64,000 bases of DNA from Arsenicicoccus bolidensis DSM 15745. Lineage in GTDB: Bacteria > Actinomycetota > Actinomycetes > Actinomycetales > Dermatophilaceae. The stretch is from the NCBI RefSeq assembly GCF_000426385.1, contig NZ_AUFG01000014.1, positions 30,138 through 94,137 of the forward strand, written 5' to 3'. The first letter of the stretch is position 1; each line of letters begins with the position of its first letter. The notes under the pieces are model-generated. The model was not told the DNA's origin, ran no database searches, and saw only the letters and a list, made by a program, of their open reading frames with translations. Below, piece by piece: positions 9,061 through 21,767 of this stretch. The position numbers and the translations under genes are program-made.

Positions 9061-9285
9061 TCACCCAGAGGTCGGGGGCCTGCCGCGGCGAGGCAGCGGC
9101 CCCGCGTCCTTCGGCATACGGCCCGATCTCTTGAGTGCGTCCCGCAGGACCATCTCGACCTGCGCGTTGACGCTGCGCAGCTCGTCACCCGCCCACCGGG
9201 TGAGGGCGTCGTGGACGGCGGGGTCGAGCCGCAGCAGCACCTGCTTGCGCTCGCCCCCGCCGCGACGCTCCCGTGGAGGGGTCAC
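9061..9285 (-). CDS. Small ribbon-helix-helix (Arc/HicB-antitoxin-like) DNA-binding protein
   Basis: 74 residues: a basic N-terminus, then KQVLLRLDPAVHDALTRWA, which fits the ribbon strand and first helix of the RHH fold, then the second helix DELRSVNAQVEMVLRDALKR, and a basic Pro/Arg tail. RHH proteins bind DNA as dimers through the paired strand. Start GTG 9285 overlaps the SPFH gene stop (GTGA), so the two are translationally coupled. No toxin-like ORF is adjacent, so an antitoxin role is not supported; autoregulation of the SPFH operon is more likely (inference). Confidence 0.8.
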   Translation of the reverse strand: MTPPRERRGGGERKQVLLRLDPAVHDALTRWAGDELRSVNAQVEMVLRDALKRSGRMPKDAGPLPRRGRPPTSG

Positions 9286-10259
9286 TGGTAGAGCGATCCT
9301 GTGTTGACGATCGGCGCGACCTTGGACTCGCCGCACAGGACGACGAGCAGGTTGGAGACCATGGCGGCCTTGCGCTCGTCGTCCAGCTCGACGATGTCCT
9401 GCTCCTCCAGCTTGGCGAGGGCCATGTCGACCATGCCGACGGCACCCTCGACGATCCGGGAGCGGGCCGCCACGATGGCGGACGCCTGCTGGCGCTGCAG
9501 CATCGCCTGGGCGATCTCGGGGGCGTAGGCCAGGTGGGAGATCCGCACCTCGACGATCTCGACGCCGGCGACGACGACGCGCTCGGCCACCTCGTAGGCC
9601 AGCTCGCCGGACACCACGTCGGTGGACCCGCGCAGCGACTCGACCTCGTCGCTGTCGGTGTCGTAGGGGTGGGAGATCGCCACGTGGCGCAGCGCCGACT
9701 CGGACTGGGCCCGGACGAAGTTCTCGTAGTGCTCCACCGAGAAGCTGGCGCGGGCCGTGTCGGCAACCTGCCAGACGACGATGGCGGCGATCTCCACGGG
9801 GTTGCCGTCGGCGTCGTTGACCTTGAGCACGTTGGTCTCGAAGTTGTTGACGCGCACCGAGACTCCCCGCTTGGAGGTGAACGGCATGACCATCGTCAGA
9901 CCGGTGCGGCGCGCCGTCCCGACATACCGTCCGAAGAACTGGATCACCTTGGTCTGGCCGGGCTGGATGATGACGACCGCGCTGGCCACGATCGCGGCGA
10001 GCAGGATGACGACCACGCCACCGACGAAGCTGCCGATCGGGGGCTGGCCCGTCTCGTTGGCCGTGATCGCTCCGCTGATGATCAGCCAGATGCCTCCGGC
10101 GAACAGCAGCAGCGACAGGGCCAGCGCCAGGAAGCCGTCGACCGCGAACGCCGGGCGCTCGTTGACGTCGACGCGCGTGCCCTGGTGGCCGACGGGGCGG
10201 GCCGACGGTGGGGCGGTCTGCGGGTCGATGGTCTGGTCGTGCGGCTGCTGCGTGCTCAT
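9282..10259 (-). CDS. SPFH domain (stomatin/prohibitin-like) membrane protein
   Basis: 325 residues. Two hydrophobic segments near residues 43-65 and 78-100 anchor the protein, followed by the SPFH/band 7 domain starting at [20 protein letters not shown] and a helical region rich in Ala/Glu ([20 protein letters not shown]). Family proteins oligomerise on membranes and organise microdomains or protect proteases such as FtsH. Start ATG 10259. The coupled downstream gene encodes an RHH DNA-binding protein, a pairing that suggests self-regulation. An unusually AT-rich upstream stretch with a direct repeat precedes it. Confidence 0.9.
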   Translation of the reverse strand: MSTQQPHDQTIDPQTAPPSARPVGHQGTRVDVNERPAFAVDGFLALALSLLLFAGGIWLIISGAITANETGQPPIGSFVGGVVVILLAAIVASAVVIIQPGQTKVIQFFGRYVGTARRTGLTMVMPFTSKRGVSVRVNNFETNVLKVNDADGNPVEIAAIVVWQVADTARASFSVEHYENFVRAQSESALRHVAISHPYDTDSDEVESLRGSTDVVSGELAYEVAERVVVAGVEIVEVRISHLAYAPEIAQAMLQRQQASAIVAARSRIVEGAVGMVDMALAKLEEQDIVELDDERKAAMVSNLLVVLCGESKVAPIVNTGSLYQ

Positions 10260-10283
10260 GGCGTCCCCCTGGCTGGTCGTTGT

Positions 10284-10303
10284 GTGACATCTTTTTGATA
10301 TTA
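10284..10303 (-). promoter_or_regulatory. AT-rich direct repeat upstream of the SPFH-RHH operon, candidate operator
   Basis: Read on the minus strand, TAATATCAAA (10303-10294) is followed directly by AAGATGTCAC (10293-10284). The two 10-bp half-units share the pattern A-x-ATRTCA, one helical turn apart, 25 bp before the start codon in an AT-rich stretch (10288-10312) that stands out in this genome. Tandem short sites at one-turn spacing are typical targets of RHH repressors. The assignment to the operon's own RHH protein is inference. The remaining part of 10304-10515 shows no gene. Confidence 0.5.
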
Positions 10304-10515
10304 CTTAAACCTTCGACGCGGCTAGGGCGCAAGGGGTTCCGGGCACGATTCGAGACCTCGTCTCCTGCTCGGACGTCGAGGCACAGTGATGGCGTGATCC
10401 CGGACGACCTGCGAGCGCGGTCGGACAGGCCACGTCGAGGTCACCGCCGACGACGCTCGGTCGACCGCCGAGCTCATCCGCTCCTGCGACGAACCGCAGT
10501 ACTGAAGCGTCTCGA

Positions 10516-11340
10516 CTAGGCGGTCTCGCGGGAGAAGGCCGAGGCTCGGGCGACCTGCTCGTCGCTCGGGCGCACCCCGGTGTAGAGCACGAACTGCTCG
10601 GCCGCCTGCAGGGCGATCACCTCAGCTCCGGTGATGACGCGCCGGTCCAGCTCACGCGCCAGCCGGATCAGCGGCGTCTCCGCGGGGAACGCCACCACGT
10701 CGAACACCGTCCGGGCTGCCTCCACGGCGGGCCGTGGCACCGGCAGCTCCTCGGCCTGGGGCCCGCCCGCCATACCGACGGGAGTCGCGTTGAGGATCAA
10801 CGCGGGTCGCAGGTCGCCGAGCGAGTCCGCCCAGCGGTGGCCGTACTTCGCGGCGAGGGCGGGGCCGGTGCGCGAGTTCCGCGCCACGACATGGCCGTTG
10901 GTGAAGCCCGCGTCGGTCAGGGCGGCGACCGCGGCCTTCGCCATACCGCCGGAGCCGAGGACGGCGAAGTCGTCCGTCGGCGAGACCCCGTGGGACGCAA
11001 GGAGATTGCGGATAGCGAGATAGTCGGTGTTGTAGGCGACGAGGTGGCCGTCGTCGTTGACGATGGTGTTGACCGACTCGATCGCTGCCGCGGACTCGGT
11101 CATCTGGTCGACCAGGGGTATGACGTCCTCCTTCCACGGCATGGAGATCGCGCAGCCGCGGATCCCGAGAGCGCGCACGCCACCGATCGCCGCCGTGATG
11201 TCCGAGGTCGTGAACGCCTTGTAGACGTAGTCCAGCCCGAGCTCGCGATAGAGGTAGTTGTGAAAACGCGTGCCGATGTTGGACGGTCGCGCCGACAGCG
11301 ACAGGCACAGCTGCGTGTCCTTGGTGATCCGCTCGGTCAC
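10516..11340 (-). CDS. Shikimate dehydrogenase-like enzyme (AroE/SDH-L family)
   Basis: 274-residue NAD(P)-dependent oxidoreductase. The substrate site shows LSARPSNIGTRFHNYLYREL in place of the usual S-x-S-P-x-x-H-N; the catalytic Lys is in MPWKEDVIP near residue 69, the conserved Asn and Asp lie in NTIVNDDG and AYNTDYLAI, and the nucleotide loop is LGSGGMAKAAVAAL. The SARP variant resembles the SDH-like group (HI0607 type), so the substrate may not be shikimate itself. Start GTG 11340 overlaps the stop of the upstream oligopeptidase gene. No other aromatic pathway gene is nearby. Confidence 0.85.
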   Translation of the reverse strand: MTERITKDTQLCLSLSARPSNIGTRFHNYLYRELGLDYVYKAFTTSDITAAIGGVRALGIRGCAISMPWKEDVIPLVDQMTESAAAIESVNTIVNDDGHLVAYNTDYLAIRNLLASHGVSPTDDFAVLGSGGMAKAAVAALTDAGFTNGHVVARNSRTGPALAAKYGHRWADSLGDLRPALILNATPVGMAGGPQAEELPVPRPAVEAARTVFDVVAFPAETPLIRLARELDRRVITGAEVIALQAAEQFVLYTGVRPSDEQVARASAFSRETA

Positions 11341-13502
11341 GAGGACGCTCCCGCCTGGTCGATGAGCCAGGCGTACTCGAACGCGGCCTCGCGCCACGCG
11401 TGGTAGCGCCCGCTGACGCCGCCGTGCCCGGCGACCATCTCGGTCTTGAGCAGGATCGGACGCGTCGTGAGGTCGTTGGTCGCGAGCTCGCGCAACCGCG
11501 CCACCCACTTGGCGGGCTCGACGTAGTAGACCCGGCTGTCGTTGAGCGAGGTCGTCGCCAGGATCGCCGGGTAGGGGCGCGCCGCGACGTTGTCGTAGGG
11601 CGAGTAACCCTTCATGTAGGCGTAGACCTGGGGGTCGGCGAGGGGGTTGCCCCACTCCTCCCACTCCCCCACGGTCAGCGGCAGGCTCGGGTCGAGGATC
11701 GTCGTCAGCGCGTCGACGAAGGGCACCTGCGCGTGGATCGCCCGGAAGCGGTCCGGCGCGAGGTTGGCGACCGCCCCCATGAGCAGGCCCCCGGCCGAGC
11801 CGCCCTCGGCGACCAGCCGGTCCGGCGCCACCCACCCCGCATCGACGAGGTGCTCGGCGCACGCCACGAAGTCCGTGAAGGTGTTGCGCTTGTGCTGCAT
11901 CCGGCCCTGGAGGTACCACTGGCGCCCCATCTCGCCGCCGCCGCGCACGTGCGCGAGCGCCCACACGAAGCCCCGGTCCAGCAGCGACAGCCGGGCCACC
12001 GAGAACCACGGGTCCATGCTCGCCTCGTAGGACCCGTAGCCGTAGACGAGCCCGGGGGCCGTGCCGTCGGCGACCACGTCCTTGCGGTGCACCACCGAGA
12101 TCGGGATCCGGGTGCCGTCGGCCGCCGTCGCCCACTCCCGGTGCTGGACGTAGTCGCCGAGGTCCACCCCGCCGAGCACCGGCGTCTGCCGCAGCAGGGT
12201 GCGCTCCCCGGTCACGAGGTCGACGTCGTAGACGCTGCGCGGCGTCACGAGGGAGGTGAACCCGATCCGCAGCACGTGCGAGGCGTAGTCGGGGTTGTCC
12301 CCCACCCCGATCGTGCCGAGCTCCTCGTCCATGACCAGCGGCCGCATCGGCCCGAAACCACCACCGTCCGGCCCGACCGTTCCCCCAGGGTCGTCCGTCC
12401 GGTCCATCACGGCGAGCGCGGTCAGGCCGTCCCGCCGCAGCGAGACGACCGCGTGCCGCTGGAACGCGTCGACGCCCACGACGCGCTCGCCCGGCGCGGC
12501 GGCATACAGGCTCTGCCAGTCCTCCGCCGAGGTGCTGCCGAGGGGCGCCTGGGCCAGCTCGAAGTCCTCGTGGGTGGCGTTGTGGGTGATGAGCAGGCGG
12601 TCACCGGCGGGCTCGGCGTCGTACTCGACCCCCTCGCGGCGGGGAGCCACGCAGCGAGGCTCGCCGCAGGGGTCGTCGGCGGGCAGCAGCCAGGTCTCCG
12701 AGGTGTCCTTGGAGCCCGCCGCGATGATGATCCACGCGTCGTCCCGGCTGGACCCGACGCCCACCCAGAACCGCTCGTCGGTCTCCTCGTGCACCAGCAC
12801 GTCCTGGTCGGCCGGGGTGCCGACCTCGTGGCGCCACACCTGGAACTGCCGCCAGGCGTCGTCGTTGCGGGCGTAGAACACGTGCCGCCCGTCGCGGGAG
12901 AAGGCCAGGCCGTAGCCGACCTTGTGGACGGCGTCGTCGACGACCTCGCCGACGGGCCCGGTGCGGGTGGGGTCGTCACCGACCCAGGTCACGACCAGGT
13001 CGTAGACCTCGTCACCGGTCAGGTCGACGGCGTAGGCGTAGAGCGTGCCGTCGTGGCTGATCTCGCTGGAGCCCACGCCGAAGAAGTCGGCGTCCGCCGC
13101 GAGCGCCTCGGCGTCGAGCAGGACCTGCTCCCCCGCCGGGGGCGCACCGTCGGTCAGCTCGGGCGGCAGCTCGCCGGGCCGCACCGGCACGCGGCACTCG
13201 CGGCCGTACTGCTCGCCGGCGCTGATCCGGGAGTAGTACCACCACCCGCGGTAGGCCGAGGGGACGCTGAGGTCGGTCTCCTGCGTGCGCGTGCGGATCT
13301 CGTCGTAGACCTGCTCGGTCAGCGGCGCCAGGTGCGCCGTCATGGCCTCGGTGTAGGCGTTCTCCGCCTCGAGGTGCGCGACGACCTCGGGCGAGCCCTT
13401 GTCCCGCAGCCACTCGTAGGGGTCGACGACGCGGTCCCCGTGGTGCTCGCGGATCGTCTCGACGCGACGCGCCACGGGAGGCTGGGGTGATGGGTTGGTC
13501 AC
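11337..13502 (-). CDS. Prolyl oligopeptidase family serine peptidase (oligopeptidase B type)
   Basis: 721-residue cytosolic S9A peptidase cutting short peptides, in oligopeptidase B after basic residues. The N-terminal signature DPYEWLRDKGSPEVVAHL and a seven-blade propeller precede the C-terminal alpha/beta hydrolase domain. The triad is visible: Ser in GGSAGGLLMGAV near residue 569, Asp in SLNDSRVYYVEP, and His in VAGHGGVSGRY. Normal length for PtrB. Start GTG 13502; only 29 bp separate it from the divergent dehydrogenase gene. The downstream shikimate-dehydrogenase-like gene overlaps its stop. Confidence 0.94.
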   Translation of the reverse strand: MTNPSPQPPVARRVETIREHHGDRVVDPYEWLRDKGSPEVVAHLEAENAYTEAMTAHLAPLTEQVYDEIRTRTQETDLSVPSAYRGWWYYSRISAGEQYGRECRVPVRPGELPPELTDGAPPAGEQVLLDAEALAADADFFGVGSSEISHDGTLYAYAVDLTGDEVYDLVVTWVGDDPTRTGPVGEVVDDAVHKVGYGLAFSRDGRHVFYARNDDAWRQFQVWRHEVGTPADQDVLVHEETDERFWVGVGSSRDDAWIIIAAGSKDTSETWLLPADDPCGEPRCVAPRREGVEYDAEPAGDRLLITHNATHEDFELAQAPLGSTSAEDWQSLYAAAPGERVVGVDAFQRHAVVSLRRDGLTALAVMDRTDDPGGTVGPDGGGFGPMRPLVMDEELGTIGVGDNPDYASHVLRIGFTSLVTPRSVYDVDLVTGERTLLRQTPVLGGVDLGDYVQHREWATAADGTRIPISVVHRKDVVADGTAPGLVYGYGSYEASMDPWFSVARLSLLDRGFVWALAHVRGGGEMGRQWYLQGRMQHKRNTFTDFVACAEHLVDAGWVAPDRLVAEGGSAGGLLMGAVANLAPDRFRAIHAQVPFVDALTTILDPSLPLTVGEWEEWGNPLADPQVYAYMKGYSPYDNVAARPYPAILATTSLNDSRVYYVEPAKWVARLRELATNDLTTRPILLKTEMVAGHGGVSGRYHAWREAAFEYAWLIDQAGASS

Positions 13503-13531
13503 CCGGGCACGGTAGCCGATATCAAGGAGGC

Positions 13532-14608
13532 ATGACCGTACCCTCGCTGACCGTCCACCCCACGCTGCTCCACGAGGTCGTGAGCACGATCGTCCAGGCG
13601 TCCGGCAGCGACGCCCGCGAGGCGGGGCTCGTCGCCGACCACCTGGTCGCGGCCAACCTCGCCGGGCACGACTCGCACGGCGTCGGCATGGTCCCGAGCT
13701 ATCTGGAGGCGCTGGCGGTCGGCGAGCTGCACCCGGGCGTCGGCGCGACCGTCGTCAAGGACGCCGGCGCGGTCCTGACGATCGACGGTGGCCAGGGCTA
13801 TGGCCAGGTCGTGGCCCACGAGGCGATGGAGCTCGCCATCGCTCGGGCGCGCGAGCTGGGCGTCTGCGTCACCGCCGTGCGCGGCTCGCACCACGTCGGT
13901 CGGATCGGCCACTGGGCCGAGCAGTGCGCCCGCGCCGGGCAGGTCTCGATCCACCTGGCCAGCGTGGTCGGCGAGCGGTATGTCGCCCCCTTCGGGGGAA
14001 CGGACGGCCGCTTCGGCACGAACCCCGTGTGCCTGTGCGTCCCGCGCGAGGGCCAGGACCCCGTGCTGCTGGACATGGCCACGTCGACGGTCGCGCTGGG
14101 CAAGACCCGCGTCGCCCACAACGCCGGTCTCCCCCTCGAGCCGGGTCGGGCCCTCGACGCCGGGGGCCGCCCCACGACCGACCCGGGCGTGATGTGGACC
14201 GAGCCGCACGGTGCGCTGACGGCGTTCGGGCTGCACAAGGGGTCGGGTCTCGCGGTCATGGCCGAGCTGTTCGCCGGCGCCGTGACCGGCGGCCTCACCA
14301 CGCATGCCGCCACCACGACGCACGAGGCCGCCATCGTCAACAACCTGCTGTCGATCGTCCTGTCCCCCGAGGCCTTCGAGGGCAGCGCGATGGCCGAGCA
14401 GACCGACCTGTTCCTGGAGTCCGTGGCCGCCTCCCGCCCCGCGGTCCCCGGCGAGCCGGTGCTGCTGCCGGGCCAGCCCGAGGTGGCGGCCCGGGAGGCC
14501 CGTCGCGACGGGGCCCCGGTCGACGCGACGACGTGGGCCCAGATCCTCGACGGTGCCCGCGCGGTGGGCGTGCCGGCCGACGTGATCGAGGGCTGGCCCA
14601 CCGCCTGA
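13532..14608 (+). CDS. Malate/L-lactate/ureidoglycolate dehydrogenase family oxidoreductase (Ldh2-like)
   Basis: 358 residues of the NADPH-binding 2-hydroxyacid dehydrogenase family (YbiC/HcxB, AllD, ComC), distinct from classical LDH/MDH. Conserved features are the substrate His in NLAGHDSHGVGMVPSYL, GSHHVGRIGHWAEQ, and FGGTDGRFGTNPVCLCVP. Start ATG 13532 is fixed by a strong AAGGAGG at 13524-13530 spaced one base from it, with MTVPSLTVHP as N-terminus; longer frames from 13487 would run into the divergent oligopeptidase gene. Physiological substrate unknown. Confidence 0.9.
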   Translation: MTVPSLTVHPTLLHEVVSTIVQASGSDAREAGLVADHLVAANLAGHDSHGVGMVPSYLEALAVGELHPGVGATVVKDAGAVLTIDGGQGYGQVVAHEAMELAIARARELGVCVTAVRGSHHVGRIGHWAEQCARAGQVSIHLASVVGERYVAPFGGTDGRFGTNPVCLCVPREGQDPVLLDMATSTVALGKTRVAHNAGLPLEPGRALDAGGRPTTDPGVMWTEPHGALTAFGLHKGSGLAVMAELFAGAVTGGLTTHAATTTHEAAIVNNLLSIVLSPEAFEGSAMAEQTDLFLESVAASRPAVPGEPVLLPGQPEVAAREARRDGAPVDATTWAQILDGARAVGVPADVIEGWPTA

Positions 14609-14631
14609 CCGCACGGTGCAGGATGGGTGGC

Positions 14632-15759
14632 ATGACCCACGCCCACGCCCACGCCCCCGTCCCCGAGCTGACCGACGGCGTGGTGCTCCTGCGGGCGCAC
14701 ACCGACGCCGACGTCCCGGCGATCGTCGAGCAGTGCACGGACCCCGCGAGCCTGCGGTGGACGACCGTCCCGCGGCCGTACGACGCGAACGCGGCGCAGG
14801 CCTTCCTGGCCATGACCCGTCAGGAGTGGGCCGTGCCCGACCGGGGACGCTGGTGGGCCATCGAGTGGCTCGACCACCCCGACGGCGCACCGGAGTTCGC
14901 CGGGACCATCGACCTGCGACCCCGGGGCGGTGGCAGCGCAGAGGTGGGCTTCGGGCTCCACCCGCAGGCCCGCGGCCACGGCCTGACGGCGCGCGCGCTG
15001 CGCCTCGTCTGCCGGTGGTGGTGGGAGCAGGGCGGGGAGCGCGTGACCTGGATGGCGATGGCCGGCCACCTCGCCTCGTGGCGGGTCGCCTGGTCGTGCG
15101 GGTTCGCACGGCACGCGACCCTCCCGGGCTATCTCCCCCACCCGGACGGCCTGGCGGACGCGTGGGTGGCGAGCGTCGGGCGGGAGGACGACCTGGACCG
15201 GCCGGCGTCCCTGTGGCTCGACCCCGTGACGCGCGAGTCGAGCGACGTGCGCCTGCGCGCCTGGCGCGACGACGACGGGGCGAGCTGCGAGCCGGGCGAC
15301 TCCCCGACCCACTTCATGCCGCCGGGGGCCGAGCCGACGCCGTCGACCTTCGAGGCGTGGGTGCTGCGCCGACGGGTCCGGATGTCGCTGGGGCAGAGCG
15401 TGCACTGGTGCATCGCCGACACCGCCGGCGACCGCGCACGCGGCGACCTGTGCCTCATCCTTGAGGGGCAGCAGCCGGGGACCGCCGAGATCGGCTACGT
15501 GCTGTTCCCGTCGGCGCGAGGGCGCGGGCTGGCCTCGGGCGCCGTGCGCCTCGCGATCGAGCACGCCTGGGCGGACGCGGCGGACGGCGGGCTCGGCCTG
15601 CGGCGCCTCCTCGCCTCCACCGTCGCCGACAACGACGCGAGCGCGCGCGTACTGCAGCGCGCGGGGTTCGCCGAGTGGGGCCACGAACCGGAGTTCTGCG
15701 CCCGCGACGACGGGTCGTACGACGACATGCGGCACTGGGTCCTGCTGCGCGGCGCCTGA
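14632..15759 (+). CDS. Double-domain GNAT family N-acetyltransferase
   Basis: 375 residues containing two acetyltransferase domains. The acetyl-CoA pyrophosphate loop is intact in both: PQARGHGLTARALRL near residue 108-122 and SARGRGLASGAVRLA near residue 295. The N-terminus MTHAHAHAPVP is a short His-Ala repeat. The second domain resembles RimJ/RimL-type enzymes that acetylate protein N-termini or small molecules; the substrate is not clear. Start ATG 14632, with ATG 14623 as an in-frame alternative. It follows the dehydrogenase gene by 23 bp and probably shares its transcript. Confidence 0.85.
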   Translation: MTHAHAHAPVPELTDGVVLLRAHTDADVPAIVEQCTDPASLRWTTVPRPYDANAAQAFLAMTRQEWAVPDRGRWWAIEWLDHPDGAPEFAGTIDLRPRGGGSAEVGFGLHPQARGHGLTARALRLVCRWWWEQGGERVTWMAMAGHLASWRVAWSCGFARHATLPGYLPHPDGLADAWVASVGREDDLDRPASLWLDPVTRESSDVRLRAWRDDDGASCEPGDSPTHFMPPGAEPTPSTFEAWVLRRRVRMSLGQSVHWCIADTAGDRARGDLCLILEGQQPGTAEIGYVLFPSARGRGLASGAVRLAIEHAWADAADGGLGLRRLLASTVADNDASARVLQRAGFAEWGHEPEFCARDDGSYDDMRHWVLLRGA

Positions 15760-15778
15760 CCCCCGCCGTCAGCGCGCC
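15751..15778. terminator. Hairpin spanning both stop codons of a convergent pair
   Basis: GGCGCCTGAC (15751-15760) pairs with GTCAGCGCGCC (15768-15778) with one bulged base and an 8-base loop or shorter. The arms contain the TGA stop of the GNAT gene and the complement of the TGA stop of the GrpB-NUDIX gene. Likely bidirectional terminator. Confidence 0.6.
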
Positions 15779-17175
15779 GCGGCGCGCCGCACCCAGGCGA
15801 GCAGGCCCTCGCCGACGAGGTCGGTGGTGGCGGCCAGGTCCTCCGGCGCCCACCACCGTGCCTCGTCGATGGTGGCCTGCTCGACCGCGTCCTGCCCGGA
15901 CAGGTCCACGTCGGTGGAGCGGACGCGGACGGCGCAGATGACCTGCCGCTGGTCGAAGGTCACGCTCCCCCAGGAGAACTCGATCGCCTGCTCCCCCAGC
16001 ACCTCGACGTCGCCCGGCCCGGCGAGCAGCCCGACCTCCTCCCGCAGCTCCCGCAGCGCAGCCGTCACCGGGTCCTCGCCCGGGTCGATCTCGCCGCCGA
16101 GGCTGAACCACAGCGGGTGCTCCCGGTCGTCCGGGTCGACCCCGTGCAGCAGCAGCACGCGGCCCGAGGGGTCGACGGGCAGGACCCGAGCCGTATGCCG
16201 GGTGCGCCGCGGGGTCGCCGTCTCGGGTCGGGCCACCGGCAACGGGGCCAGCGCCTCGAGCCGCCCCGGCTCGCAGCCCGCCGCCACGAGGACGTCGCGG
16301 ATCACCTCGCCCTTGGCCCGCGTGCAGTCGTCGTGGTCCGCGTCGTCGGCGTGGGCCTGCGCGGCAGCCGTCTTGACCGCGGCGTAGCGCTCGCGATGCT
16401 GGGTGGACTCGCGCAGCAGGTCGCGGAAGCGGATCGGGTAGTCGTGCCACGGCGTCCCGGCCCGCCGCACGTGCAGGATGGACGGCATCCCCGGGTCGGG
16501 GCGGTAGTACAGCCGCTTGCGATAGTCCTCCTCGGCGCACGCACCCGGGAACATCTCGAGGTCCCGGTCGACGCCGGGCGAGTCGGGCCGAGACCCCACC
16601 GCTGGCAGGTAGCCGCACCGCAGGAGCGCCTCGTCGAACGCGCCGCCGGCAGCAGGGATCTCGTCGACGCCGAGCTGCAGGTCGACGAACGCCTTGGCGA
16701 GCAGCCCCGGCACCGCCGTGGACCCGATGTGCTCGTAGCCGAAGCCACCCGAGCCACCCGAGCCACCGCGATCGACGCCCGCCTCGCCGAGCGCCCGCGC
16801 CAGGCGGGACAGCTGACCGTGCGCGACGACGCCCCAGCGCTGGTCGTGCTCGACGAGCCGCGCCGGCGCGGGTGACGGCCCCGTGAGCCCGGCCAGGCGG
16901 CGGGCGAGCGGCTCGATCCGCTCGCCCCAGAGCCGGTCGACCAGCGCGTCCCGCGTCACGCCGTGACCCCAGTTGAGCATCACGTCGCTGCCCGCGAGCG
17001 GCGACCCCGGCGCGGCCAGCACCAACGGCGCCACCCCGGCGGCCCCGACGACGCAGACCGTGACGAGGCCGGGCGACGGCGCTGCGGCGTCCAGCGCACG
17101 CAACCGGTCCGCCACGAGGTCGGCGTCGGTGCCGGAGACGACCTCGACCCGCACTGGCCGCAGCACGTCGGTCAC
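15769..17175 (-). CDS. GrpB (UPF0157)-NUDIX fusion with a CoaE-like N-terminal remnant
   Basis: 468 residues in three parts. Residues 1-95 lack a P-loop but end in SDVMLNWGHGVTRDALVDRL and WGERIEPLARRL, which resemble the final segment of dephospho-CoA kinase and its linker in actinobacterial CoaE. Residues about 107-300 are a GrpB/UPF0157 domain with the nucleotidyltransferase-like motif HIGSTAVPGLLAKAFVDLQL. Residues about 325-465 are a NUDIX domain with a complete box, from GEIDPGEDP near 357 to RELREEVGL. Actinobacterial CoaE carries a C-terminal GrpB domain (known), so this gene appears to derive from a CoaE-GrpB copy that lost its kinase and gained a NUDIX hydrolase (inference). Start GTG 17175, two bases after the dnaE stop. 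Confidence 0.8.
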   Translation of the reverse strand: MTDVLRPVRVEVVSGTDADLVADRLRALDAAAPSPGLVTVCVVGAAGVAPLVLAAPGSPLAGSDVMLNWGHGVTRDALVDRLWGERIEPLARRLAGLTGPSPAPARLVEHDQRWGVVAHGQLSRLARALGEAGVDRGGSGGSGGFGYEHIGSTAVPGLLAKAFVDLQLGVDEIPAAGGAFDEALLRCGYLPAVGSRPDSPGVDRDLEMFPGACAEEDYRKRLYYRPDPGMPSILHVRRAGTPWHDYPIRFRDLLRESTQHRERYAAVKTAAAQAHADDADHDDCTRAKGEVIRDVLVAAGCEPGRLEALAPLPVARPETATPRRTRHTARVLPVDPSGRVLLLHGVDPDDREHPLWFSLGGEIDPGEDPVTAALRELREEVGLLAGPGDVEVLGEQAIEFSWGSVTFDQRQVICAVRVRSTDVDLSGQDAVEQATIDEARWWAPEDLAATTDLVGEGLLAWVRRAAAR

Positions 17176-17177
17176 CG

Positions 17178-20741
<3,564 letters not shown>

Positions 20742-20834
20742 CGGCGGCAGTCTATGCCCGCGGTCCGACAGACCCCTCCCGGACATCCCGTATGCCGTCC
20801 CGCCGCCTCGACGGGCCGCCGTCAGGCGTCTCGG

Positions 20835-21767
20835 TCAGCCCTCGCGGAGCAGGTCCAGCGACCGCTGCAGGTCGGCCGGGTAGGGGCTCTGGTAGGTGAC
20901 CCACTCGCCGCTGCCGGGGTGGGTGAAGCCCAGCTCGCGGGCGTGCAGCCACTGCCGGTCCAGGCCGACGCGCCGGGCCAGGACCGGGTCGGAGCCGTAG
21001 AGGGGGTCGCCGACGCAGGGGTGGTGCAGGGCGCTGAAGTGGACGCGGATCTGGTGCGTGCGTCCGGTCTCGAGGTGGATCTCGAGCAGCGACGCGTGGC
21101 GGAAGGCCTCGAGCACCTCGTAGTGGGTCACCGAGTGGCGGCCCTCCTGGCGGACCGCGAACTTCCAGTCGTGGTTGGGGTGCCGGCCGATGGGCGCCTC
21201 GATGGTGCCGACCATGGGGTCCGGCAGGCCCTGCACGACCGCGTGGTAGGTCTTGGAGACCGTCCGGTCGCGGAAGGCCTGCTTGAGCACGGTGTAGGCC
21301 CGCTCGGACTTGGCCACCACCATCAGGCCGGTGGTGCCCACGTCGAGGCGCTGCACGATGCCCTGGCGCTCGGCCGCGCCCGACGTCGAGATGCGGTAGC
21401 CCTCGGCGGCGAGCCCGGACACGACGTCCGGACCGTCCCAGCCGACGCTCGGGTGCGCGGCGCAGCCGGCGGGCTTGTCCACGACGACGATCTCGGTGTC
21501 GTCGTGGATGATCGCGAGGCCCGGGACCTCGCGCGGCACGACGGCCGGCGCGTCCTCGGACACCGGGTCGGGGAGGGTGGCCTCGAGCCAGGCCCCGGCG
21601 GTGACCCGGTCGGACTTGCCCGCGGCGCGGCCGTCGAGCTGGATGTGGCCGTCCGCGGCGAGCTCGGCCGCCTTGGTGCGGGACACCCCGAAGAGGCGGG
21701 AGACGGCGGCGTCGACGCGCTCGCCCTCGAGGCCGTCGGGGACGGGCAGCATCCGGACGTCAGGCAT
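20835..21767 (-). CDS. RluA/RluD family rRNA pseudouridine synthase
   Basis: 310 residues: an N-terminal S4 RNA-binding domain ([20 protein letters not shown]) and the pseudouridine synthase fold with catalytic Asp in [16 protein letters not shown]. The C-terminal motif [20 protein letters not shown] is diagnostic. It isomerises uridines in 23S rRNA; by position beside lspA it is the RluD-like copy common in actinobacteria. Start ATG 21767 overlaps the end of lspA by 8 bp. Confidence 0.94.
   Translation of the reverse strand: MPDVRMLPVPDGLEGERVDAAVSRLFGVSRTKAAELAADGHIQLDGRAAGKSDRVTAGAWLEATLPDPVSEDAPAVVPREVPGLAIIHDDTEIVVVDKPAGCAAHPSVGWDGPDVVSGLAAEGYRISTSGAAERQGIVQRLDVGTTGLMVVAKSERAYTVLKQAFRDRTVSKTYHAVVQGLPDPMVGTIEAPIGRHPNHDWKFAVRQEGRHSVTHYEVLEAFRHASLLEIHLETGRTHQIRVHFSALHHPCVGDPLYGSDPVLARRVGLDRQWLHARELGFTHPGSGEWVTYQSPYPADLQRSLDLLREG

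Noticed and set aside
9061..9285. Antitoxin of a toxin-antitoxin pair
   Set aside because: No toxin-like small ORF adjoins; the coupled partner is an SPFH membrane protein.
10304..10515. Plus-strand frame ending at 10497 (VEVTADDARSTAELIRSCDE) as a possible gene remnant
   Set aside because: The composition looks coding-like but no start, family or longer frame could be recognised.
11400..13490. Open frame opposite the oligopeptidase gene
   Set aside because: Shadow of a gene with a complete catalytic triad; composition typical of antisense frames.
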